Origin: Saccharothrix sp.
GTDB taxonomy: Bacteria; Actinomycetota; Actinomycetes; Mycobacteriales; Pseudonocardiaceae
Reading direction: 5' to 3'
Length of the DNA stretch: 54,567 bases
Assembly (NCBI RefSeq): GCF_031180885.1
Contig: NZ_JAPSLK010000010.1
Span: 143,793 to 198,359 of the forward strand
Below are positions 48,180 to 54,567 of this stretch, one piece after another. How positions within the stretch are numbered: the first letter of the stretch is position 1; the number at the start of each line of letters is the position of its first letter. The position numbers and the translations under genes are program-made. Below the pieces are notes generated by a model, which did no database searches, was not told the origin of the DNA, and worked only from the letters and a program-made list of their open reading frames with translations.

Positions 48180-50420
48180 TCACGCCCTCCCCGCCCGGGT
48201 GGGTTCCGGTCCCCTCCGCCGTGGTGGGCGAGTCGCCCGGGCCGGGCGCCGGTCGGGCTGGACGACCGGCTTCAACAGCTGCGTCGGGTCGGTCGCCGCG
48301 CCGCGGGGCCGGCGCACCTCGCCCAACCGCCCGGGACCCTGGGTGACGGCCTGGCGGCAGATCTCCAGGCACGACGCGATGGTCCCGATCTCGTCGTGCC
48401 GCTGGGGGTAGATCACCGCGTCGAAGTCACCCGCGACCAGCCGGTCCGCCGCGCGTGCGATCCGGCGCAGCGGCCCGAGGACGGTGAACAGCAGCCAGCC
48501 GTAGCCGAACAGGGCGATCAGGGCGGCGACGAGCGCGACGAGCTGCGCGTTCTTGCGCACGAGGTTCTCCGGCAACGCCAGCTCGGAGCCGGGCTGCTCG
48601 GTGACCACCGTCCACCCGAGCCGACCGGCGGCCCCGCCGCGCACGGCCGCCGACGCGAGGATCACCGGCCCGTCCCTGCCCGCTCGGATGGTGCCGACGA
48701 CCTGCCCGTCCCGGGCGAGTTCGACGGTGTCGCGCACGTCCTTCTTCGTGACCTCCTCGAAGGCGACGAACCCGTCGGTGGCGTGGACCGTGCGCAGGTC
48801 GCGGTCGACGACGCGCGCGTGGCCGGGCACCTGGTCCAGCAGCGACCGCAGGTGGTCGAGGTCGAACTCCCCGACCAGCGCACCGCCCCGTTCGGCGAGC
48901 GGCACCTCCGCGAAGATCACCGGCACGCGGCCGGACTGGTCCTGCTGGTGCAGGCCGGCGCCGGTGGCGGGGGGTGCGGTTGTGCGCAGCGGAGGCCGCC
49001 CGACCGGGTCGCCCGGCGCGCCGCCGCGGTCGACGAGGTAGAGGCTGCGGTAGCGGGTCTGGCCGACCATCAGCCGTTCGAACGCGCTGCGCAGCGTGGC
49101 CGGGTCCTTGGCCTGCGCGGCGAGGGCCTCCAGGTCGGACAGGCCGTTGTTCAGGCTGCGGCGCAGCGCGTCCGTGGCCTTGTCGGTCTGCACGCGGGCG
49201 GTGCCCACCAGGACCGGAGGGATGTCGACGTCCTTGGTGCGGTACGCCACCAGCACGTAGCCGGACCAGGCGAAGACCGTGGCGGCGACCAGACCGGCGG
49301 CCACGCGCGCGGTGAACCGGCGGCCGGCGACCGGTTCGGTGTTCCCTTCGCCTCCGGTCAGCCGGTCCTGGCACAGCTGGGCCGCCGCCACGATGCGGGC
49401 GGCCTCACCGGTGCGGGCGGGGCGGATGTCGGTGTCGAGGTCACCCGCGGCGAGGCGCAGCAGGTCGGCCCGCGCGGCCAGCACCGGGCGCGTGACGGCC
49501 CGCGTCACCACCACGTACCCGATGACGGCGAGCACCGCCAGGGCGACGGCAGGGAGGAGGCCCGAGCCCGCTGCGCCCCGGTGTGCCAGCGGCCCCTCGG
49601 CCGCGGCCACCACGGCGAGGTCCAGCCCGCCGGGCGCGCTGGGCGGGGTGACGCGGGCATAGCCGAGTGTCGGCTGCCGCTCACCGGTGGGGGTGCCGAG
49701 CAGCACCCCCGGCGTCCCTGCGGCGGCCCGTCCCGCGTCCGAGACCAGGGCGGCGGTCTTCGGGTCGGCGTTCCACCACTGCGCCCCGGAGGAGGCCAGG
49801 ACCTTGCCGGACAGCGTGGTGAGCACGAACGCCTGTCGCAGCGTCTCGTCCTGCGCCGCGTCGGGCAGCCGCACGGCGGTGGTCGCGACCAGCAGGCGCC
49901 CGTCCGGCAGCGGCGCGCCGACGACCAGGACGGGTTCGCCGTTGGCCGCCACGGTCGAGGTCACCGTCGCGTCGGTGGCGTCGGCCGGGACGGCCTGCGC
50001 CGGCACCGCCTCGCCCTTGGCCGCGACCAGCGAGCGGGCCGGACCCGCGAGCACCGCGGCTCCCCGCCACTTCCGGTCGCGCGCGAGCGCGTCGAGCAGG
50101 GGACCGGGCTCGGACCGGTCGAGGGCGGCCATGCGCAGGTCGGTCACGCGCTGGCTGGCGGTGGCGCCCACCGACTTCGCGGTGCTCGAGGCGACTTCCC
50201 GCTGCGCGTCGACGAACGCCGCGGGCACCTCGTGGCCCTCGCGGTCGTCGAGCAGGAGGAAGGTGGTGCCCGCGAGGCCGAGGAACAGCACCAGCAGCAC
50301 GGTCGGCAACGTCCGCGCCGTGGCGGGGAACGCTGCTTCCGGGAGCTGTGCTCGCAGGCGTCTTACCGGGTCGTCACGCACTGTGACGGCTTTGTGCTGG
50401 CGCAACGGCTCTCCGAACAT
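48180..50420 (-). CDS. Double sensor-HAMP membrane protein without output domain
   Basis: About 746 residues. Two successive modules, each with a helix, an extracellular sensor domain of 150-200 residues and a second helix followed by HAMP: first module LPTVLLVLFLGLAGTTFLLL ... AVLAVIGYVVVTRAVTRPVL; second RVAAGLVAATVFAWSGYVLV ... VAALIALFGYGWLLFTVLGP, then LRRIARAADRLVAGDFD. After the second HAMP only a basic tail remains; there is no kinase, GGDEF or chemotaxis domain. PgsB starts one base after its stop, so it is the lead gene of the operon. Role as a signal input for polymer synthesis is inferred. ATG 50420 overlaps a palindrome and lacks a ribosome binding site. Confidence 0.8.
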   Translation of the reverse strand: MFGEPLRQHKAVTVRDDPVRRLRAQLPEAAFPATARTLPTVLLVLFLGLAGTTFLLLDDREGHEVPAAFVDAQREVASSTAKSVGATASQRVTDLRMAALDRSEPGPLLDALARDRKWRGAAVLAGPARSLVAAKGEAVPAQAVPADATDATVTSTVAANGEPVLVVGAPLPDGRLLVATTAVRLPDAAQDETLRQAFVLTTLSGKVLASSGAQWWNADPKTAALVSDAGRAAAGTPGVLLGTPTGERQPTLGYARVTPPSAPGGLDLAVVAAAEGPLAHRGAAGSGLLPAVALAVLAVIGYVVVTRAVTRPVLAARADLLRLAAGDLDTDIRPARTGEAARIVAAAQLCQDRLTGGEGNTEPVAGRRFTARVAAGLVAATVFAWSGYVLVAYRTKDVDIPPVLVGTARVQTDKATDALRRSLNNGLSDLEALAAQAKDPATLRSAFERLMVGQTRYRSLYLVDRGGAPGDPVGRPPLRTTAPPATGAGLHQQDQSGRVPVIFAEVPLAERGGALVGEFDLDHLRSLLDQVPGHARVVDRDLRTVHATDGFVAFEEVTKKDVRDTVELARDGQVVGTIRAGRDGPVILASAAVRGGAAGRLGWTVVTEQPGSELALPENLVRKNAQLVALVAALIALFGYGWLLFTVLGPLRRIARAADRLVAGDFDAVIYPQRHDEIGTIASCLEICRQAVTQGPGRLGEVRRPRGAATDPTQLLKPVVQPDRRPARATRPPRRRGPEPTRAGRA

Positions 50421-50436
50421 CACCCATCAGTGGGTG
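50421..50436. promoter_or_regulatory. Palindrome at start of sensor gene
   Basis: CACCCATCAGTGGGTG, a perfect 6-bp inverted repeat with 4-bp spacer, directly before ATG 50420. It may be an operator or a translational hairpin. Confidence 0.5.
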
Positions 50437-50520
50437 CGCCCCCCGATTGCGCTACCCCCACACCAAGAACTCGTAGATTGTGCACTAGATCGTGGGCAGC
50501 GCCGCACCACAGGGCGACAA

Positions 50521-51483
50521 ATGGCCACCCGGTTGAGTGAAAGAGACTCACGTTACGTGATCGATTTTCGTCGTGTTCGATATCGGTGGTGGCTGCTCAC
50601 CGGCGCGACCGTGATCGTTTTTGCCGCGGTCGTCGTCGATGTTCAGAACCGTGCCCCGGACCGCGCCCGGTCGCCACGCCTCGTCGACCTCGAGGCGCAA
50701 ATCCGCGATCACGCCGCCTCCCTGCGCGAGGACGCCGCCTACGCGCCGCCCAGCGGCAGGGAGCGGCGAGCGGTCTCCGACGCGCTCGGCCGGATGGGCG
50801 ACACACCGGGCGACCCGCCCGCCGGTCTGGTCGACGATCTCCGGTCGCTGGGACTCGACGTCGAGTACGCCACCGACTCCGGCACCGGGCGCCCGTACGC
50901 GACCGTCGGCGGCGGCCCGGCGGCAAACCGGGGTTGGGGGCGCTACGTCATCGACCTGTCCCGGCCGGCGCGGGTGGTCGTCCAGGTCCCGCACCCGGCC
51001 AACGACCTGGGCACCGAGGTGATCGGTGTGCAGTTGTTCCGCGAGGTCCCGGGCGCGGTGCTCGTGATCGCGGGCACCCACCGGCGGGCCGCCAACGGTG
51101 CCGGTGACGTGGCACACCGGACCGACTCGATGTTCCACGCCATCGCCGAGGAGCACACCCGGCGGCACCTGCCACAGCTCCAACTGCACGGCTTCGGCGA
51201 CGCCGGCCTGCCCTCCGCCGACCTGGTGCTGTCCGCCGGCGCGGGCGACGACGGCCCCCTGCTCGACGACATCGCGGACCGGCTCGACGACGACCTGCGC
51301 GTGTGCCGGGCCTGGCGACACGACTGCGGTGACCTCGAAGGCAGGCGCAACAAGCAGGGCGAGGTCGCGGCGCGGCACGGCGTCGAATTCCTGCACGTCG
51401 AACTCAGCAGGAGCGCTCGCGACGACGCGGAGGTCCGGGCGGCGGTCGTACGAGCCCTGGGCGACGCCTTGGACCGTCCCTGA
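50521..51483 (+). CDS. Membrane-anchored putative zinc hydrolase
   Basis: A 320-residue protein with one N-terminal helix (WWLLTGATVIVFAAVVVDV). The outer part shows QVPHPANDLGTEVIGVQLF, VIAGTHRRAANGAGDVAHRT and LQLHGFGDAG, then RQGEVAA-like NKQGEVAARHGVEFLHVEL. The order His-x-x-x-D/E ... His-Arg ... His is reminiscent of N-formylglutamate amidohydrolase/poly-gamma-glutamate hydrolase-type zinc enzymes, but this is a weak match. Divergent from the poly-gamma-glutamate operon, which would fit a depolymerase. Confidence 0.55.
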   Translation: MATRLSERDSRYVIDFRRVRYRWWLLTGATVIVFAAVVVDVQNRAPDRARSPRLVDLEAQIRDHAASLREDAAYAPPSGRERRAVSDALGRMGDTPGDPPAGLVDDLRSLGLDVEYATDSGTGRPYATVGGGPAANRGWGRYVIDLSRPARVVVQVPHPANDLGTEVIGVQLFREVPGAVLVIAGTHRRAANGAGDVAHRTDSMFHAIAEEHTRRHLPQLQLHGFGDAGLPSADLVLSAGAGDDGPLLDDIADRLDDDLRVCRAWRHDCGDLEGRRNKQGEVAARHGVEFLHVELSRSARDDAEVRAAVVRALGDALDRP

Positions 51484-51852
51484 CACTGAACTCGCGCCCG
51501 GCTCGGCATGGCACACCACACGGCCGCAGTTGCATCTCCACGGGCATCGCGAAGATCGTCAAGGAAACGCGAAGGCGCGCCAGTGCAAGGCCGATGTGAA
51601 CGACCGGTGGTGCGAACGCCTGTGACACGGCCATCAGGTGGCCGTCGGGGAACCTGGCTGTGGTGTCGACGGGGTTCCATGCGAATGGCCATCGGTTGCG
51701 CTGTCCGCGCCTTGGCCACGCTCGCGCCGCCCGCGAATTCCCACTCGAACGGCCACCACGAGCCGGCGACGAGCGGGGTGGACGCCCGCATCGCCGGCGC
51801 GCGGGTCAGCGGCGGCTGGTCGCTCCCGGCACCGGGTGGCGGTGGCCCAAGC
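51484..51852. other. Convergent intergenic region, no gene
   Basis: About 370 bp; short frames without similarity. Contains TCGCGAAG, TCGTCAAGG and ACGCGAAGG at about 10-11 bp steps near 51547-51575, a degenerate relative of the tandem box. Confidence 0.4.
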
Positions 51853-52992
51853 TCACGCGGCTCGTGCCGCGCCGAACCACCGGGTGATGACCGGCCCCGC
51901 CGTGGCCAGGATCAGGACGTAGGCGGTCACCAGCGGCCCCAGTGCGGCGTGTCCCGCGCCGACGAGGCCGATGATGACGATGGAGAACTCGCCGCGGGCG
52001 ATCAGGGCGGTGCCGGCGCGCAGCCGGCCCCGTCGTCCCGCGCCGTCGCGGCCGGCGGCGTACCAGCCGGTGGCCAGCTTGGCCGCCACCCCGGAGGCGG
52101 CCAGGGCCAGGGCGACCGGCAGGACCGGCACCAGGTCGGCGGGGCTGACGGCCAGTCCGATGGCGAGGAAGAACGCGGCGGCGAACAGGTCGCGCAGCGG
52201 GGCCAGCACGGCGCGGGCCCGCTCGGCGGACTCGCCGGTCAGCGTCAGGCCGACCAGGAACGCGCCCACCGCCGCGGACACGTCGACGAACTCGGCCAGC
52301 GCCGCCACCACCAGGGTGGTCCCGAGCACGCGCAGCATGAGTTGTTCGGCGTCGGGGTGGGCCAGCCACCGGTTGACGTGGTGGCCGTAGCGGTGCGAGG
52401 CGAGGAACGCGGCCCCGACCGCACCGATGGCCACCAGCACGCCCAGCGACGCCTCCCACCACGCGCCGCCGGCCGCGAGCACGGCCAGCACCGGCAGGTA
52501 GAGGGCCATCGCGAAGTCCTCCATCACCAGCACGGCCAACACCGACGGGGTTTCCCGGTTGCCCAGCCGGCGCAGGTCGTCCAGCAGCCGGGCGACGATC
52601 CCGGACGAGGACACCCAGGTCGCCCCGGCCAGCGCCAGCACGGCCACGGCGTCCAGCCCGAGCAGCAGACCGGCGACCACGCCGGGCGCGACGCCCAGCA
52701 CCAGGTCGACCAGCGCCGACGGGAGGTGGCGGCGCAGGCTGTGGGTGAACTCCGCGGTCGAGAACTCCAGGCCCAGGGTGAGCAGGAGCAGCACCACCCC
52801 GATGGAGGCCCCGGTCTCGACGAATTCGCCCGCGGCCGGGACCGGCGCGATGCCGCCCTCGCCCAGCACGAGGCCGGCGAGCAGGTAGAGCGGGATGGGG
52901 GACAGGCCCATCCGGCGGGCGAGCGCGCCGAGGGCGCTGAGCGCCAAGAGGATGACGCCCAGTTCCAGCAGCAGCGCGAGCGAGGTGTGCAC
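51853..52992 (-). CDS. Monovalent cation/H+ antiporter (CPA2, KhtU/KefB-like)
   Basis: A 379-residue protein with about 12-13 helices: LYLLAGLVLGEGGIAPVPAA, GVVLLLLTLGLEFSTAEFTH, WVSSSGIVARLLDDLRRLGN and AGTALIARGEFSIVIIGLVG. These are CPA2 signatures. It follows a KhtT-like gene by three bases, so the pair is a KhtTU-type K+/H+ antiporter. It exports K+ when activated by the regulatory subunit. Confidence 0.88.
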   Translation of the reverse strand: MHTSLALLLELGVILLALSALGALARRMGLSPIPLYLLAGLVLGEGGIAPVPAAGEFVETGASIGVVLLLLTLGLEFSTAEFTHSLRRHLPSALVDLVLGVAPGVVAGLLLGLDAVAVLALAGATWVSSSGIVARLLDDLRRLGNRETPSVLAVLVMEDFAMALYLPVLAVLAAGGAWWEASLGVLVAIGAVGAAFLASHRYGHHVNRWLAHPDAEQLMLRVLGTTLVVAALAEFVDVSAAVGAFLVGLTLTGESAERARAVLAPLRDLFAAAFFLAIGLAVSPADLVPVLPVALALAASGVAAKLATGWYAAGRDGAGRRGRLRAGTALIARGEFSIVIIGLVGAGHAALGPLVTAYVLILATAGPVITRWFGAARAA

Positions 52993-52995
52993 GCC

Positions 52996-53475
52996 TCAGC
53001 CTTCGATGATCCGCCGGACGCCCTCGATGCCCTCGTGCGTGCCGATCACCACCAGCACGTCACCCGCCCGCAGCACCTCCGCGGGCGCCGGTGAGGCGAT
53101 GACGTCCTCACCGCGCACGACCGCCACGATCGACGCGCCCGTGCGGGTCCGGGCGCGGGTCGAACCCAGCGGCTGGCCGGCGTGCGGGGACTCCGGCGGC
53201 ACCACGACCTGTCCCGCGGCCAGGCCGGGCACCTCCTTGGTGAGGTCGGCGAAGCGTTCGGCGATGCGCGGCGCACCCAGGATCTCGGCCACCGTGTCCG
53301 CCTCCTCGCGGGTCAGGCGCAGGAGCGGACGGCCCTCGTCGGGGTCTTCGTCGGGGTAGGCGACCACCTCGAACCCCCCGGACCGGCGGGCGATGATGCC
53401 GATCCGCTGCCCCTCGGCGTTGGTGAACTCGTAGCGCAACCCCACCCCGGGCAGGAGCACCTCGTTGACGTCCAT
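52996..53475 (-). CDS. KhtT-like regulatory subunit (TrkA-C domain)
   Basis: ATG 53475 gives 159 residues. N-terminal part (VNEVLLPGVGLRYEFTNAEG, then RIGIIARRSGGFEVVAYPDE) and the C-terminal RCK_C/TrkA-C domain (GQPLGSTRARTRTGASIVAV, VRGEDVIASPAPAEVLRAGD, VLVVIGTHEGIEGVRRI). KhtT-type subunits gate the partner antiporter, and related TrkA-C domains bind c-di-AMP or respond to pH. The longer frame to 53622 is not supported. Confidence 0.85.
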   Translation of the reverse strand: MDVNEVLLPGVGLRYEFTNAEGQRIGIIARRSGGFEVVAYPDEDPDEGRPLLRLTREEADTVAEILGAPRIAERFADLTKEVPGLAAGQVVVPPESPHAGQPLGSTRARTRTGASIVAVVRGEDVIASPAPAEVLRAGDVLVVIGTHEGIEGVRRIIEG

Positions 53476-53737
53476 CGCCCCATCATCACGCGTGCGGAGG
53501 CCGCGCACCGGGGATGCCGCCGGCCTGCGCACCACCCGGATCGCCGGGTAGGGTGATGCGCGGTGTGCCGGGAAGCCTGGTCGGCGACGGACGACGTGAC
53601 GCCCACGACCAGGAGTCGACATGGCCGCACCACCCGGGATCGACTCGTGATGCCCGGAAACCCCGAGGCGACCGTCCCCGCCGCCATCCCTCGGGCGACC
53701 ACGCGGTGGTCCGACGCCCGGGTCGGTCGCGACCGGG

Positions 53738-53821
53738 TCAGTGGCGCTCGACCGCGCGGAGCACCAGCGCGGCGACCGCGAACCCCGCGATCAGCAGGGA
53801 TGCGATTACCAGTCCGGACAT
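53738..53821 (-). CDS. 27-residue single-helix membrane peptide
   Basis: ATG 53821 with GAGG about nine bases upstream: MSGLVIASLLIAGFAVAALV followed by LRAVERH and TGA. One transmembrane helix and a basic end. It resembles KdpF-class small proteins in size and layout but no conserved motif is seen. Lies between the KhtTU pair and a CBS gene, suggesting a link to ion transport. Confidence 0.6.
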   Translation of the reverse strand: MSGLVIASLLIAGFAVAALVLRAVERH

Positions 53822-53913
53822 GGGTGCATACCTCGTGTGTGGTGCGCTGACAACGGTCCGATGCTAGCGCACCCTGTGACTGCCGCCACAGTGACTCTTG
53901 CCAGGGTGTTTCC

Positions 53914-54381
53914 ATGCGTGCTCGTGATCTCGCTGAGGACTACCCGCTCGTCCGGTTGAGCGACAACGCGCTGGACGCCGCCCGGCTGATCGCCGAACAG
54001 CACCGGCCCGGTGTGGTCGTGGTCGACGACGAGGGCCGTCCGGTGACGGTGTTGCCGGGGTCGCAGGTGTTGCGGTTCGGCGTGCCGGGTTATGTGCAGG
54101 AGGACCCGTCGTTGGCGCGGGTCTACGACGAGCAGGGTGGCGCGGACGTGTGTGTTCGCCGGCTGTCCGACCGGTCGGTGAAGGAGGTCCTGCCGCCCAG
54201 GGAGAAGCGGTACGAGCTGCCGATGGTGTCCGGGGACGCGACGGTGCTGGAGTGCGCGGCGACGATGGCCCGGTTGCACACGCCGCTCATCGTGGTCGCC
54301 GACGGCGGCGAGATCCACGGCGTCGTCACGGCGTCACATCTGTTGGAGGTCATCCTGAACGCCTCGGAGTCGCGCACATGA
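53914..54381 (+). CDS. CBS-domain protein
   Basis: A 155-residue protein with two CBS motifs: MRARDLAEDYPLVRLSDNAL, AARLIAEQHRPGVVVVDDEG ... and SVKEVLPPREKRYELPMVSG, AATMARLHTPLIVVADGG, GVVTASHLLEVIL. CBS pairs bind adenosyl ligands. Its stop overlaps the permease start (ATGA), so it is probably the regulatory subunit of that transporter. Confidence 0.88.
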   Translation: MRARDLAEDYPLVRLSDNALDAARLIAEQHRPGVVVVDDEGRPVTVLPGSQVLRFGVPGYVQEDPSLARVYDEQGGADVCVRRLSDRSVKEVLPPREKRYELPMVSGDATVLECAATMARLHTPLIVVADGGEIHGVVTASHLLEVILNASESRT

Positions 54382-54567
54382 CGCTCAGCCAGGTCCTGTC
54401 GGTGGTCGTGTTCATCGGCGCCTACGTCCTGATCGCCACCGAACGGGTGCACCGCGTCGCCGCCGCGTTGGGTGGCGCGGCCCTCATGCTCGCCCTCGGT
54501 CTGACCGACGGCGAGACCGCGTTCCACTCGCTCGACGCCGGGGTGGACTGGAACGTGGTGTTCCTGC
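54378..54567 (+). CDS. ArsB/NhaD-type permease (partial, runs off the window)
   Basis: ATG 54378 overlaps the CBS stop. The first 63 residues are visible: VLSVVVFIGAYVLIATERVH, then RVAAALGGAALMLALGLTDG and WNVVFL. This matches the N-terminus of the ion transporter superfamily that includes ArsB, NhaD and SLC13-like proteins (YVLIATERVHRV, GA-x-LM-x-x-G). The substrate cannot be decided from this fragment. Confidence 0.75.
   Translation, partial: MTLSQVLSVVVFIGAYVLIATERVHRVAAALGGAALMLALGLTDGETAFHSLDAGVDWNVVFL

Noticed and set aside
51547..51575. Further tandem regulatory box (TCGCGAAG / TCGTCAAGG / ACGCGAAGG)
   Set aside because: Halves differ from TCGCAAGG at one or more core positions and no gene start lies at a fitting distance.

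Overview
The window is 54.6 kb of very GC-rich DNA with strong G/C bias at third codon positions, frequent GTG starts, GGAGG-type ribosome binding sites and actinobacterial families throughout (DUF3040, SPW-repeat proteins, three-helix-bundle proteins, PucR regulators, F510_1955 glycosylhydrolase). It is most likely a filamentous actinomycete of the Pseudonocardiales (Saccharothrix/Actinosynnema/Lentzea type); that placement is inference. No rRNA, tRNA, CRISPR array or complete mobile element was seen.

Left part (1-19 kb): decayed LuxR and PhzF genes, a DUF1330/HxlR divergent pair with two palindromic operators, a Tn3 transposase remnant, a secreted LVIVD-repeat protein with an inserted PA domain, more gene fragments, a copper-type pair (F510_1955 lipoprotein, cupredoxin lipoprotein) sharing a CTACTA-N7-TAGTA operator, a TVP38-type membrane protein, a cysteine-synthase-like enzyme coupled to an MFS exporter, a second LVIVD protein, two PH-like proteins, a tandem pair of I36-like secreted inhibitors, an ArsR-type regulator and a SulP transporter.

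Middle (19-36 kb): a two-gene module encoding an Mrr-like nuclease fused to a repeat-rich putative propeller plus a 2-TM protein, then a stress/membrane island: SPW proteins, PPC protein, copper-chaperone-like lipoprotein, HtrA protease, Cys-rich copper storage-like protein, STAS protein, site-2 protease with CBS domains, DUF3040, AhpD-like protein, K+ channel, small ATP-binding proteins and a CAP protein. Truncated regulators (TetR, MarR) and a repeated element of about 114-134 bp mark deletion scars.

Right part (36-54.6 kb): a cysteine-less HesB-like protein, a CPBP protease, a receiver-only response regulator with three-helix and SRPBCC genes, small stress genes, a PucR regulator, a complete OmpR-type response regulator/histidine kinase/lipoprotein operon, a poly-gamma-glutamate-like operon (double-HAMP sensor, PgsB, PgsC, NlpC/P60 enzyme) with a divergent hydrolase, and a KhtT/KhtU-like K+/H+ antiporter next to a CBS protein and the start of a permease.

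A unifying signal is the tandem repeat TCGCAAGG-N3-TCGCAAGG (11-bp period, typical of OmpR/PhoB-type binding). It lies upstream of both response regulators, the HesB-like gene and, in perfect or weaker form, several SPW, lipoprotein and protease loci. This suggests that the local two-component system autoregulates and controls much of the stress island, with the receiver-only paralogue as a possible modulator.
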